Part shown: in pieces, positions 1-9,359 of the stretch
Position numbering within the stretch: the stretch's first letter is position 1
Layout of the letters: every line of letters starts with the position of its first letter
Assembly: GCA_017643165.1 (NCBI GenBank)
Contig: JAEPNY010000003.1
Location: forward strand, 354,007-418,006
Direction of reading: 5' to 3'
Length of the DNA stretch: 64,000 nucleotides
Origin: Psychroserpens sp.
GTDB lineage: Bacteria > Bacteroidota > Bacteroidia > Flavobacteriales > Flavobacteriaceae
Notes under the pieces: model-generated
The model's input: the letters and a program-made list of their open reading frames with translations, nothing else
What the model was told of the DNA's origin: nothing
The model's database searches: none
Made by a program: the position numbers and the translations under genes

Positions 1-61
1 AAAAAACCAAGTTATAAAGAACTTTATAAATGGATTAAGTACTAAATTCTCATTCAGGAGT

Positions 62-928
62 ATGCAATTAGAAGAGAAAATAACTGAAAGTTCGACTTGG
101 CAAGGAATTAAAGATGTTTTGAATCTGCATTTTGATTTCACCGAGAACATCAGTATTTCAATTCTTGATTTGTTGGTCGTTATTACTGTAATCTTCATAA
201 CGACCTTAATATTGCGACTTGCGTATAAGGCATTTACTCGCAATCTACCTAATGAGGATAAAGCTAAGTTTAGTGGGATATTCGGTTATTTTAGATGGTT
301 AATCTATATGATCATTCTATTGATCACTTTACATTCGGTAGGTGTAAATGTCACAGCAATATTTGCGGCTTCAGCTGCGCTTCTAATTGGTATTGGTTTA
401 GCCTTACAAACCTTATTTCAAGATATTATTGCAGGCGTCTTTATTTTAATTGATCAGTCGGTTCATGTTGGTGATATAATTGAAATCGATGGTAAGGTTG
501 GTCGTGTTGAAGAAATAAAATTAAGAACCACAAGGGCTGTTACTATTGATAATAAAGTTCTCGTATTACCAAATCACCTGTATCTCGAAAACAGTTTATA
601 TAATTGGACTCAAAATGGAACATTAACCAGAGAAAGTGTAGCAGTTGGTGTAGCCTATGGAAGTGATGTTGAATTAGTAAAACGTGTACTTTTACAAGCT
701 GCGAATGCACATCCTGAGGTAGTTGATTCTCCGAAACCAGATGTTTTATTTACAGATTTTGCTGATAGCTCGCTCAATTTTCAGTTAATATTTACGATGA
801 ATAATAGTTTTAAATCTCAATTCCTTAAAAGCGATTTACGATTTGAAATAGATCGTTTATTTAGAGAAAATGGGATCACAATTCCATTTCCGCAACGCGA
901 CATCCACATTATTGACAAGCCTTCATAA
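62..928 (+). CDS. Mechanosensitive ion channel family protein (MscS-like)
   Basis: This small MscS-type channel (288 aa) would sit in the inner membrane and release solutes on osmotic downshock. Hydrophobic segments lie at about residues 34-55, 78-93 and 96-130. The last matches the pore-lining TM3 of MscS, rich in Ala and Gly, and runs into the conserved FQDIIAGVFILI stretch. It is followed by the beta domain with the VGDIIEIDGKVGRVEEI signature (about 136-152), and the protein ends in FPQRDIHI as MscS family members do. It is the first gene of a plus-strand run. The ATG directly follows AGGAGT, which is too close to be an ideal Shine-Dalgarno. The family call is firm; the gating stimulus is inferred from the family. 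Confidence 0.93.
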   Translation: MQLEEKITESSTWQGIKDVLNLHFDFTENISISILDLLVVITVIFITTLILRLAYKAFTRNLPNEDKAKFSGIFGYFRWLIYMIILLITLHSVGVNVTAIFAASAALLIGIGLALQTLFQDIIAGVFILIDQSVHVGDIIEIDGKVGRVEEIKLRTTRAVTIDNKVLVLPNHLYLENSLYNWTQNGTLTRESVAVGVAYGSDVELVKRVLLQAANAHPEVVDSPKPDVLFTDFADSSLNFQLIFTMNNSFKSQFLKSDLRFEIDRLFRENGITIPFPQRDIHIIDKPS

Positions 929-957
929 TAGAATCGGAATTTCTACGTTAAACGCTT

Positions 958-1842
958 ATGCTAAAATCTATATCTAAAATTGTCTTGCTGGTCTTCATTG
1001 GATGCACATCTCAATTATCTACGGCTCAGCTTACAGATTTGGCTAGATTAGAGTATTCATTTATTCCAAAAAGTAATTCTGAGGATCAATACACACGAGT
1101 TAGAGCCTTATTAAATTATCCAATTAAAACGAAAGAAGACTGTTACCTAGTAATTGGTGCCGAATACAATCAAATCTTCTTAAACTTAGAAGATGATTAT
1201 CCTTTTGATGTATCCCTAATTGAATCTGTAAAAGTAATAGATCTAAATATCGGATACACATTTAAAACCAGTGAGAAATGGCGCATCGGACTTAATTTGA
1301 ATCCAAGATTGGCCTCCACATTCACAAGCTCTCTAGAATCAGATGACTTATTTCTCAATGGTGGAATATTCGCAATCAACGATCGTACTAAAGATGAATC
1401 AGCTAAACGACCATATCGTTTAACTCTTGGGTTGACATATAATACTACAGCTGGAATTCCATTTCCGCTACCTTTTGTTAGTTATTATCGACGCGTAAAT
1501 GAAAAGTGGTCCTTTTCAGCAGGAATCCCAAAATCTAATGTAAAATACTTCCTATCTGAAAAAAGTATGTTACAAACTTTCGTTAGTTTAGATGGGTATT
1601 TTGCTCATATTCAACGCCCATTAGTCATAAATGGCACTCAAGTTGATAATGTTTCATTATCAGTAGCTGTAGGCGGATTGGGATATGAATATTTTATTAC
1701 CAAAAATTTAGTCGCCTATGCCTATTCTGGATTTACATTTAGATTAAATAATGTACTTCGTAATGATAATCGCGATGAAGTTTTTAAATTAGACGATCTA
1801 AATGCCTTTTATTTAAGAACAGGAATAAAATTTAAACTTTAA
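958..1842 (+). CDS. Predicted outer-membrane beta-barrel protein (DUF6268-like)
   Basis: The 294-aa product starts with a hydrophobic signal peptide ending near STAQ (about residue 24). It continues as alternating amphipathic strands with many aromatic residues and ends in FKL after FYLRTGIKFKL, a typical last strand of an outer-membrane barrel. I recognise it as like the DUF6268 family of Bacteroidota outer-membrane proteins; no biochemical function is known to me. It lies 29 nt after the MscS gene and only 2 nt before the sigma-54 regulator, so the three may be co-transcribed. The function is open. Confidence 0.7.
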   Translation: MLKSISKIVLLVFIGCTSQLSTAQLTDLARLEYSFIPKSNSEDQYTRVRALLNYPIKTKEDCYLVIGAEYNQIFLNLEDDYPFDVSLIESVKVIDLNIGYTFKTSEKWRIGLNLNPRLASTFTSSLESDDLFLNGGIFAINDRTKDESAKRPYRLTLGLTYNTTAGIPFPLPFVSYYRRVNEKWSFSAGIPKSNVKYFLSEKSMLQTFVSLDGYFAHIQRPLVINGTQVDNVSLSVAVGGLGYEYFITKNLVAYAYSGFTFRLNNVLRNDNRDEVFKLDDLNAFYLRTGIKFKL

Positions 1843-1844
1843 TA

Positions 1845-3008
1845 ATGTCAAAAATACTTGTAATTGAAGATGAAGCTGCGATCCGACGTGTCTTAGTGAA
1901 AATCTTGTCAGAAGAAAACGATGCTTATCAGGTAGAAGAAGCAGAAGACGGTCTTGTTGGAATCGAAAAAATAAAAAAAGATGATTTTGACTTGGTACTT
2001 TGTGATATAAAGATGCCTAAAATGGATGGCGTCGAAGTCCTCGAAGCGGTTAAAAAAATCAAGCCAGAAACACCAATGGTCATGATATCGGGTCATGGCG
2101 ATCTCGATACGGCTGTTAATACCATGAGACTGGGAGCGTTTGATTATATTTCAAAACCACCGGATTTAAATCGACTTCTGAATACGGTTCGAATCGCATT
2201 AGATACAAAAACACTGGTTGTTGAAAACAAAATGCTGAAAAAGAAAGTAAGCAAGAAGTATGAGATGATTGGTGATAGTGAGGCTATCAGTCAGATCAAA
2301 GACATGATTGAGAAAGTAGCCGCTACAGATGCACGTGTGCTTATTACTGGTCCGAATGGTACAGGAAAAGAACTCGTTGCACATTGGTTACATCAAAAGA
2401 GTTCTCGTTCAAAAGGACCACTAGTGGAGGTAAATTGTGCTGCAATTCCTGCTGAATTGATCGAAAGTGAATTATTCGGACATGTGAAAGGAGCCTTTAC
2501 AAGTGCTGTTAAAGATCGTGCTGGAAAGTTTGAAGCCGCTAATGCAGGAACTATCTTTTTAGATGAAATAGGAGATATGAGTCTATCTGCTCAGGCCAAA
2601 GTGCTTCGTGCCTTGCAAGAAAATAAAATACAGCGTGTAGGTAATGATAAAGATATTAAAGTTGATGTTCGAGTCGTTGCTGCTACGAATAAAGACCTTA
2701 AAAAAGAAATAGACGAAGGACGTTTTAGAGAAGATCTTTACCATCGATTAGCTGTTATATTAATAAAAGTTCCAGCCTTGAATGACAGAAGGGAGGATAT
2801 CCCATTACTTATAAACCATTTTTGTGCAAAGATTGCTGAAGAACAAGGAACGGCTAAAAAAGAATTTTCGGATAAGGCTATTAAATTACTTCAAGAATAT
2901 GACTGGACTGGAAATATTCGTGAATTACGAAATGTTGTTGAACGTTTAATAATTCTTGGAGGTAATGAAGTAAGTGAAAACGACGTGAAATTATTCGCTT
3001 CAAAATAA
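1845..3008 (+). CDS. Sigma-54-dependent response regulator lacking a Fis/HTH domain
   Basis: This is an NtrC-type transcription activator (387 aa). The receiver domain (1-120) has the acidic pair E8/D9, phospho-acceptor D54 in [10 protein letters not shown]82 and K104. The AAA+ domain (about 142-380) has a Walker A GPNGTGKE (169-176), the sigma-54 contact loop in the variant form GAFTSA (216-221; the usual loop is GAFTGA) and Walker B TIFLDE. The protein stops right after the AAA+ lid helices ([12 protein letters not shown]) and has no C-terminal Fis-type helix-turn-helix, so it probably activates from solution or through a partner. Full NtrC proteins are about 450-470 aa. No histidine kinase is encoded nearby. 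It abuts the PPK2 gene (6 nt gap). Confidence 0.92.
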   Translation: MSKILVIEDEAAIRRVLVKILSEENDAYQVEEAEDGLVGIEKIKKDDFDLVLCDIKMPKMDGVEVLEAVKKIKPETPMVMISGHGDLDTAVNTMRLGAFDYISKPPDLNRLLNTVRIALDTKTLVVENKMLKKKVSKKYEMIGDSEAISQIKDMIEKVAATDARVLITGPNGTGKELVAHWLHQKSSRSKGPLVEVNCAAIPAELIESELFGHVKGAFTSAVKDRAGKFEAANAGTIFLDEIGDMSLSAQAKVLRALQENKIQRVGNDKDIKVDVRVVAATNKDLKKEIDEGRFREDLYHRLAVILIKVPALNDRREDIPLLINHFCAKIAEEQGTAKKEFSDKAIKLLQEYDWTGNIRELRNVVERLIILGGNEVSENDVKLFASK

Positions 3009-3014
3009 CGGATT

Positions 3015-3893
3015 ATGAAAAACATTTCGATAGACCAATTCAAGGTAACAGCACCAATTCAGTTAAAGGACGTGTCAACAACTTTTGATTTAAATGCTGG
3101 CAAAAAAGATATAGAGAAGGAACTTGAGGAGGTTCGTGAGAAATTAGGAGATTTTCAGAACACGATTTATGCACACGGAAAGTATGCTGTTCTCATTTGT
3201 ATTCAAGGTATGGATACTGCAGGTAAGGACAGTATGATTCGTGAGGTATTTAAAGATTTTAATACACGAGGAATTGTGGTTCACAGTTTTAAAGTTCCTA
3301 CCGAATTAGAACTGGATCATGATTATTTGTGGCGACATTATATCGCATTACCAGCAAGAGGTAAGTTTGGTGTATTCAATAGAACGCACTACGAAAATGT
3401 TCTTGTAACTCGAGTTCACCCTAGCTATATTTTAAATGAAAATATACCTGATGTGAATTCAGTAGAGGATATAAATGATGCCTTTTGGAATAAACGATTC
3501 CGACAGATTAATGACTTTGAACAACATATCGCAGAAAACGGAACAATCATTTTTAAGTTCTTCCTACATTTATCAAAAGATGAACAGCGTGATCGCCTTT
3601 TAAGACGATTACATAAAGCTGAAAAAAACTGGAAGTTTTCACCTAGTGATTTAAAGGAACGTAAGCTATGGGATAAATATCAGATGTGCTACGAGGAAGC
3701 AATAAATCGTACTTCAAAACCGCATGCGCCTTGGTATACTATTCCAGCAGATGATAAGCCAACTGCTAGGTATATTGTTGCAAGAATACTGTACGATACT
3801 CTTACGCAATATTCTGATATTGTTGAACCAGAACTTGACGAAGAAATCAAAAGTCATTTGGGCGACTATATCAAGCAGTTGAAAAGTGAATAG
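3015..3893 (+). CDS. Polyphosphate kinase 2 family protein (PPK2)
   Basis: This 292-aa P-loop kinase moves phosphate between inorganic polyphosphate and nucleotides (AMP, ADP or NDP). The Walker A is GMDTAGKDS (65-73). The second motif is FNRTHYENVLVTRVH, followed by a lid with RDRLLRRL. The length and single-domain layout fit the short PPK2 enzymes; Cytophaga-type relatives belong to class III, which can phosphorylate both AMP and ADP, but class cannot be proved from motifs read by eye. It follows the sigma-54 activator by 6 nt, suggesting co-expression with a stress-type regulator. Confidence 0.93.
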   Translation: MKNISIDQFKVTAPIQLKDVSTTFDLNAGKKDIEKELEEVREKLGDFQNTIYAHGKYAVLICIQGMDTAGKDSMIREVFKDFNTRGIVVHSFKVPTELELDHDYLWRHYIALPARGKFGVFNRTHYENVLVTRVHPSYILNENIPDVNSVEDINDAFWNKRFRQINDFEQHIAENGTIIFKFFLHLSKDEQRDRLLRRLHKAEKNWKFSPSDLKERKLWDKYQMCYEEAINRTSKPHAPWYTIPADDKPTARYIVARILYDTLTQYSDIVEPELDEEIKSHLGDYIKQLKSE

Positions 3894-3977
3894 TACCGGA
3901 TCTATTTTTTAAGATTTATTTATAGAACTTAAATTGTTTATGTAGTATCTTTAAGTTTCACAGTTAAACACTAATCT

Positions 3978-5381
3978 ATGAAGCATATTTTTACGCTTGC
4001 CCTTCTTTGTTTTTCCTTGACTTTTTCTGCTCAAACTGATGAGCAAGCCGTTGAGACCATTTTTAAAAATTCATTAAATAATGGTATGAGTTACCAGTGG
4101 CTAGATCACCTTTCTAATCAGATTGGAGGGCGACTTTCAGGTTCGCTTAATGCTGAACGCGCGGTAGCATACACTAAAGAAGAATTTGAGAAATTAGGTT
4201 TAGATAAAGTTTGGTTGCAACCTGTAATGGTCCCACGATGGGTTAGAGGTGCACCTGAATTTGCGTATATAGAAACATCGCCAGGTGTTACAACGAACGT
4301 TAATATTTGTGCGCTAGGAGGATCTATTGCAACGCCAGGCGGAGGAATTAAGGCAAATATTATTGAAGTTGGGTCTTATGAAGATCTTAAAGACTTAGGT
4401 GAAGAAAAAATTAAAGGAAAGATCGTATTTATAAATCGTCCAATGCAAGCTGATCTTATTAATACGTTTGAAGCCTATGGAGGATGCTCATCTGAACGTT
4501 ATCGCGGTGCTGCTGAAGCCGCTAAATATGGCGCTGTAGGTACAATAGTACGTTCACTAAATTTAAGATTAGATGATTACCCTCATACAGGTAGTATGAG
4601 CTATGGCGATTTACCGCCTTCTCAGCGAATACCTTCTGCTGCTATTAGTACTAATGATGCTGAATTACTAAGTGGTATGCTAGCGCTTAACAAAGACTTG
4701 AAGTTCTTCTTTAGTCAGAATTGCAAACAACTGGAGGATGTTTTGTCCTATAATGTTATAGGTGAAATTACCGGAAGCGAATATCCTAACGAGATCATAC
4801 TTGTAGGTGGTCATTTAGATTCATGGGATTTAGGGGATGGATCACATGACGATGGTGCAGGCTGTGTTCAATCGATGGACGTTCTTAGATTGCTCAAAGA
4901 AAGTGGTTTAAAACCTAAGCGTACTATTAGAGCCGTTCTTTTTATGAATGAAGAAAATGGATTGCGTGGCGGACGTAAGTATGCGGAAGAAGCGAAAGCC
5001 AAGAATGAGAAACACATCTTCGCGTTAGAAAGTGATTCAGGAGGGTTTACACCTCGTGGATTTAGTTTTCAATGTAGTGAAGCAATGCTTGGGAAAGTAC
5101 AAAGCTGGCGGTCTTTATTTAAGCCGTATTTGATTCACTTTTTCGAAATGGGTTATAGTGGAGCAGATATTGGACCACTGCGAAATGATGAAATCGTTTT
5201 AGCAGGACTGCGTCCAGATTCTCAGCGCTATTTTGATCATCATCATGCAGCTAATGATACATTCGAACACGTGAATAAGCGTGAGCTAGAACTAGGTGCA
5301 GCTTCGATGACGGCACTAGTGTTTTTAATAGATAAATATGGAACTAATACCATCAGTAATGTTGAAGAAATTAGAGATTAA
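3978..5381 (+). CDS. M28 family zinc peptidase, exported (carboxypeptidase Q-like)
   Basis: This is a secreted or periplasmic aminopeptidase/carboxypeptidase (467 aa). The signal peptide is MKHIFTLALLCFSLTFSAQ. A protease-associated (PA) insert occupies roughly 100-240. The di-zinc catalytic part has GGHLDSWDLGDGSHDDGAGC (His, Asp and the bridging Asp), then NEENGLRGG (catalytic Glu pair), and a final zinc ligand in HHHAANDTFEHV. The layout is that of the PGCP/carboxypeptidase Q branch of M28. The start is supported by the signal peptide. A near-consensus -7 box (TATCTTTA, 3946-3953) precedes it. Confidence 0.92.
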   Translation: MKHIFTLALLCFSLTFSAQTDEQAVETIFKNSLNNGMSYQWLDHLSNQIGGRLSGSLNAERAVAYTKEEFEKLGLDKVWLQPVMVPRWVRGAPEFAYIETSPGVTTNVNICALGGSIATPGGGIKANIIEVGSYEDLKDLGEEKIKGKIVFINRPMQADLINTFEAYGGCSSERYRGAAEAAKYGAVGTIVRSLNLRLDDYPHTGSMSYGDLPPSQRIPSAAISTNDAELLSGMLALNKDLKFFFSQNCKQLEDVLSYNVIGEITGSEYPNEIILVGGHLDSWDLGDGSHDDGAGCVQSMDVLRLLKESGLKPKRTIRAVLFMNEENGLRGGRKYAEEAKAKNEKHIFALESDSGGFTPRGFSFQCSEAMLGKVQSWRSLFKPYLIHFFEMGYSGADIGPLRNDEIVLAGLRPDSQRYFDHHHAANDTFEHVNKRELELGAASMTALVFLIDKYGTNTISNVEEIRD

Positions 5382-5391
5382 TATTATAGCG

Positions 5392-5970
5392 ATGAAACAT
5401 TTGTTAGTGTCAATCGTGTTAATCTTTAGTTTTACAATTGGATCAGCTCAGGATTCCAAGGATGCGGAAGTGCCCTATCGAGAGGTGCCGAAGTATGCCG
5501 ATGAATTCACATCTGGAACGGTCGCTGCACGATTAATTGATGGATTAGGGTTTCGTTTTTATTGGGCGAGCGAAGGACTTGAAGAAAAAGATCTTCAGTA
5601 TAAACCGAATGAAGAGGCGCGTTCTAGTTTAGAAACTATTGATCATATATTAGATTTGTCATATATGATCGTTAACTCAACACTGAAGAAGAATAACGAG
5701 CGAGTCGATAAATCTGGGTTGTCTTATGAAGAAAAAAGGAAGCAGACCTTAATGAATTTAAAAACAGCAGCTGATATTCTCAGAACTAGTGACGATATTT
5801 CACAATACAAGATAATTTTCGGTTCGAATGAAATTCCATTTTGGAATCAAATCAATGGTCCAATAGCTGATGCTATCTGGCACTGTGGTCAATTGGCAAC
5901 CTTGAGACGTTCAAGTGGAAATCCAATTAGTTCGAAAGTGAGTTTTTTTAATGGTACAGTCAAAGATTAA
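5392..5970 (+). CDS. Exported DinB-like four-helix protein
   Basis: I place the start at the ATG at 5392 because it opens a clean signal peptide (MKHLLVSIVLIFSFTIGSAQ); a longer reading frame from 5338 would overlap the M28 gene and bury this peptide. The mature part has DinB-like helices with His residues in TIDHILDLSYMIVN and IWHCGQLATLRR, the usual positions of the DinB metal ligands. DinB-fold proteins are putative metal-dependent enzymes such as thiol S-transferases, but most are cytoplasmic, so an exported one is unusual. It lies directly after the M28 peptidase gene. Function unknown. Confidence 0.75.
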   Translation: MKHLLVSIVLIFSFTIGSAQDSKDAEVPYREVPKYADEFTSGTVAARLIDGLGFRFYWASEGLEEKDLQYKPNEEARSSLETIDHILDLSYMIVNSTLKKNNERVDKSGLSYEEKRKQTLMNLKTAADILRTSDDISQYKIIFGSNEIPFWNQINGPIADAIWHCGQLATLRRSSGNPISSKVSFFNGTVKD

Positions 5971-5975
5971 GTAAT

Positions 5976-6350
5976 TTGAAAGGTCGTTTAAAACAAATTC
6001 ATCCTGTATTACCTGTTCGGAATGTTTCTGAAAGCATTAGTTATTATACCGATAAATTAGGTTTTACTTTGGCATTTAAAGACGCAGTCGATTCTCCGAG
6101 GTACGCAGGCGTTAAACGCGATGCTATTGAGATTCATCTACAATGGCATGATGCAAATGATTGGATAAATGGAATGGATAGCTGCTTGTTGCGAATTTAT
6201 GCAGAAAACATTGACGATTTATTTAATGAATATAAATCTAATTCGGTATTTCATGAGCAAACAGATTTACGTGATACAGCTTGGGGAACGCGAGAATTTG
6301 GAATTTACGACGAAGATAAAAATGGTTTAATTTTTTATAAAGACTTTTAA
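5976..6350 (+). CDS. VOC family protein (glyoxalase/bleomycin-resistance fold)
   Basis: This 124-aa protein has the vicinal-oxygen-chelate fold: the opening HPVLPVRNVSESISYYTDKLGF is the classic first beta-alpha unit, and it ends in the GIYDEDKNGLIFY strand that carries the usual last metal ligand position. The start codon is TTG at 5976, 5 nt after the preceding stop; there is no ATG before the first conserved strand. Members bind metals or small hydrophobic compounds; the substrate cannot be told from sequence. Confidence 0.82.
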   Translation: MKGRLKQIHPVLPVRNVSESISYYTDKLGFTLAFKDAVDSPRYAGVKRDAIEIHLQWHDANDWINGMDSCLLRIYAENIDDLFNEYKSNSVFHEQTDLRDTAWGTREFGIYDEDKNGLIFYKDF

Positions 6351-6363
6351 AATATTAAGCGCT

Positions 6364-7902
6364 ATGAAAAGAAAGTTTTGTCTGTTACTCTTATTTGTTT
6401 TGCCACTTTTAAGTTTAGCACAGGTAGAAGAGTTATTGTGTCAAGTCTTAGACAGTCAAACCAACCAACCTGTGGTTTTCGCCACAGTATTGGTTAAAAC
6501 TAGAAGTGTCGGTGTAATATCAGATGATAATGGTAATTTTAGATTGCCAATTCGCTATAAAGCAAATAACGACATTATTCGTATTTCCTGTATTGGTTAT
6601 AAAACCATCGAAATTAACGTCGTTTCACTAAAAGATACAGAACTCAATGTTTTTAAACTGGTGCCCAAAATTGAAGCACTAGATGCGGTGACAATTGTTG
6701 CACAAAAAAATAGACCAGCTGCTGATCGACTTCAAGCACGTGAAATTATTAGAAGAGCGATTGCAAAAATGCGCGTAAATTATCCAACCACACCGCATTC
6801 CTATATTGGGTATTATAGAGATTATCAATTATTAAATAAAACCTTTTTCAATTTGAATGAAGGCATTATGGAAGAGTTTGATGCTGGATTCCAAACAAAC
6901 AAGATTTTTTACAAGGATAATCAAGCAGCCTTGTACAGTTTTGAACAAAACAACTCATTTCCAAAAGACCCATTACTTACACAGGCTTATGACAATACAA
7001 GTCTAAAATTTATGGAAGCCGCGACGTTATCAGGATTTGGCGGGAATGAATTAAGTATTTTAAATATACACAATGCTATTAGACACTATGAAAAGAAGTC
7101 CTTCTCGTTTGCCGATGTGTTCAAGGAAGATTTTATAGTTAATCACACGTTCAGAGTTACTGATAAGATGTATCTAGATGATCAGCCAATTTATAGAATA
7201 TCTTTTTTTGCCAATGACGATATAACTGGCGTAAAGAATAGGGCAGATGGTGTTATTTTCATCGGATATGATACCTATGCGATTCATAAATTGGAATATA
7301 ATGGGTATCAATTTGATGATCAAGAACCATTTTATTCGGTCACTGTTGAATATAAGCCTATCGGCGATAAGATGTACCTTAATTACATATCATTCTTTAA
7401 TGAATTCAAAGTTAAGAGTGCCAAAAGCTTTAAGTTAGAATCCATTGAATATGATCCGCCATCGAATGCATTTATTGTAAAATTCAATAATCCAATTGAT
7501 GAAAAGACCATAACGAAAAAACGTCGATTTAAATTCGAATATTACGACGAACGATTGGATATTGATGAGGTAAGATTGATGACACCTCATAGGCTTCAGA
7601 TAAAAATAGCCGATCGTTTTGGTGATGAAGATTTAGCTAATTTTAAAACCATGACAGGTCTCGAGTATAAAATTAGAGGCGTTAAAGATCTAGCAGGAAG
7701 AAAGCTTGATGAATTGGTGTTTTTAGACGTAGATCAATATCGAGAGTTCTTTGTTCAGCAAGTGTTTACTGATAAAACATTACCGGAAGATTTGAAATTC
7801 GTAAATAAAGCAGAAATGCTTAAAGATGCGTATATTAATAATGAGCGTATTGATAATGATACCTATTGGATCAATTCACCTCTTAAAAAGATAAAAGATT
7901 GA
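6364..7902 (+). CDS. Carboxypeptidase-regulatory-like (CarboxypepD_reg) domain surface protein
   Basis: The 512-aa product has a signal peptide ending SLAQ (about residue 20). A CarboxypepD_reg-like domain follows (about 25-100; CQVLDSQTNQPVVFATVLV, then DDNGNFRLPI and ISCIGYKTIEI), the domain seen at the N-terminus of TonB-dependent outer-membrane proteins. The rest has no TonB box or plug domain and reads as beta-rich. Proteins of this layout are common in Flavobacteriaceae and are thought to act at the outer membrane; the exact role is unknown. The gene ends before a strong bidirectional hairpin (7909-7933). Confidence 0.8.
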   Translation: MKRKFCLLLLFVLPLLSLAQVEELLCQVLDSQTNQPVVFATVLVKTRSVGVISDDNGNFRLPIRYKANNDIIRISCIGYKTIEINVVSLKDTELNVFKLVPKIEALDAVTIVAQKNRPAADRLQAREIIRRAIAKMRVNYPTTPHSYIGYYRDYQLLNKTFFNLNEGIMEEFDAGFQTNKIFYKDNQAALYSFEQNNSFPKDPLLTQAYDNTSLKFMEAATLSGFGGNELSILNIHNAIRHYEKKSFSFADVFKEDFIVNHTFRVTDKMYLDDQPIYRISFFANDDITGVKNRADGVIFIGYDTYAIHKLEYNGYQFDDQEPFYSVTVEYKPIGDKMYLNYISFFNEFKVKSAKSFKLESIEYDPPSNAFIVKFNNPIDEKTITKKRRFKFEYYDERLDIDEVRLMTPHRLQIKIADRFGDEDLANFKTMTGLEYKIRGVKDLAGRKLDELVFLDVDQYREFFVQQVFTDKTLPEDLKFVNKAEMLKDAYINNERIDNDTYWINSPLKKIKD

Positions 7903-7908
7903 TTAAAA

Positions 7909-7933
7909 AAGGCAAGATGTTTAGTCTTGCCTT
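7909..7933. terminator. Bidirectional intrinsic terminator between convergent genes
   Basis: A perfect 9-bp stem (AAGGCAAGA / TCTTGCCTT) with a 7-nt loop separates the 6364 gene (+) from lysA (-). On the minus strand it is followed by a run of six T, so it should be strongest for lysA. Confidence 0.85.
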
Positions 7934-7938
7934 AATAT

Positions 7939-9144
7939 TTATAATGCTACTTCAACTTGATTGTGAAGAATATCTTCGAATGTTTCTCGTTTACGAATGA
8001 GATGTGCTTCTCCTTTATACCACATAACTTCAGCTGGACGATATCTAGAATTGTAATTCGACGCCATTGAATAACAGTAAGCACCAGCATTTTTAAATGC
8101 TAGAATATCATCTTCTTTTATCTCATTAATGCGTCTATTATTAGCAAACGTATCAGTTTCACATATATAGCCTACTACCGAGTAAAAACGTTCTCTTCCC
8201 TTAGGATTAGAAATATTAATAATCTCATGTTGAGACCCGTAAAGCATTGGTCTTATTAGATGATTGAATCCTGAATCCACTTGCGCAAAAACGGTAGAAG
8301 TCGTTTGTTTCACAACATTAACACGAGTTAAGAAATAACCAGCTTCGCTAACCAGAAATTTTCCTGGTTCAAATGCCAGTGTTAATTCTTTGCCATAGTC
8401 TTTACAGAAATCATTGAATCGCTTTGATAGCTTTTCTCCTAGCTCTTCGATATTGGTTTCTATATCACCAGCTTTGTAAGGTACCTTGAAGCCTGAACCA
8501 AAATCTATAAATTCGAGGTTGTCAAAATTCTTTGCGGTTTCAAATAAAATTTGACTTGCATAGAGGAATACATCAATATCCAAAATGTCACTTCCTGTAT
8601 GCATATGAATACCATTGATGGTCATATTCGTGTTTTCAACAATACGCAGAAGTAACGGAATTTGATGAATCGAAATACCGAACTTACTATCAATGTGTCC
8701 TACAGAAATATTCGTGTTTCCTCCTGCCATGACGTGCGGATTGATACGAATGCAAACTGGTATATTTGGATGCTTTGTTCCAAATTGTTCTAAGATTGAT
8801 AAATTATCAATGTTGATCTGAACACCGAGACTCGCTGCTTTTTCAATTTCTTCAAGTGAGACACCGTTTGGTGTGAAAATAATATCTTCAGGTTTAAATC
8901 CAGCATTCAAGCCTAATTGTACTTCTTGAATTGAAACTGTATCTAATCCAGAACCTAATTGATTAAACAATCGAAGTATTGAAATATTGGACAATGCTTT
9001 AACTGCATAGTTCAATTTCAACTGTTTGACCTTACCAAATGCTGAAGTTAACCGTTTATACTGAGACTGAATTTTTTCAGTGTCATAAACATAAACCGGA
9101 CTTCCAAAGTCCTTAGCAATCTGTAATAAGGTGTTTTGTTCCAT
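7939..9144 (-). CDS. lysA: Diaminopimelate decarboxylase
   Basis: LysA (401 aa) converts meso-diaminopimelate to L-lysine with PLP. It is a fold-III (alanine-racemase-type) enzyme. The PLP lysine lies in NYAVKALSN (about residue 48), followed by HMHTGSDI and FEPGKFLV (phosphate-binding region), and the active-site Cys in VGYICETDTFA. The N-terminal barrel and C-terminal beta domain are both complete and the length is typical. It starts at ATG 9144; a weak -7-like box (TAACTTCG on the minus strand, near 9164-9171) lies upstream. dapD, an earlier step of the same pathway, is at 40342-41157. Confidence 0.96.
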   Translation of the reverse strand: MEQNTLLQIAKDFGSPVYVYDTEKIQSQYKRLTSAFGKVKQLKLNYAVKALSNISILRLFNQLGSGLDTVSIQEVQLGLNAGFKPEDIIFTPNGVSLEEIEKAASLGVQINIDNLSILEQFGTKHPNIPVCIRINPHVMAGGNTNISVGHIDSKFGISIHQIPLLLRIVENTNMTINGIHMHTGSDILDIDVFLYASQILFETAKNFDNLEFIDFGSGFKVPYKAGDIETNIEELGEKLSKRFNDFCKDYGKELTLAFEPGKFLVSEAGYFLTRVNVVKQTTSTVFAQVDSGFNHLIRPMLYGSQHEIINISNPKGRERFYSVVGYICETDTFANNRRINEIKEDDILAFKNAGAYCYSMASNYNSRYRPAEVMWYKGEAHLIRKRETFEDILHNQVEVAL

Positions 9145-9268
9145 TGTTTTAAATTTAAGTTAAGAAGCGAAGTTACTGCCTTTTTCTCAGAGAAATGATA
9201 AGGAAATCTTAAAAAATTGAAGTCGATCATTTATATGTATGGCATGCGTATAATCTCATTAAAAAATA

Positions 9269-9339
9269 TTGGTAGAATCTTTTAGTATGTTTATTTTTGT
9301 GCTCGTAAAAAATGATGTCGCAATTATTAGTGATTGCGA
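9269..9339 (+). promoter_or_regulatory. sucC promoter and 5'-leader hairpin
   Basis: TTG at 9269-9271 and TATTTTTG at 9292-9299 are separated by 20 nt, an exact match to the Bacteroidota sigma-A pattern TTG-N17-23-TAnnTTTG. The expected leader of about 55 nt contains a perfect 7-bp inverted repeat (TCGCAAT 9318-9324 / ATTGCGA 9333-9339). Confidence 0.75.
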
Positions 9340-9359
9340 ATTAAATATTTGAAAACCTT

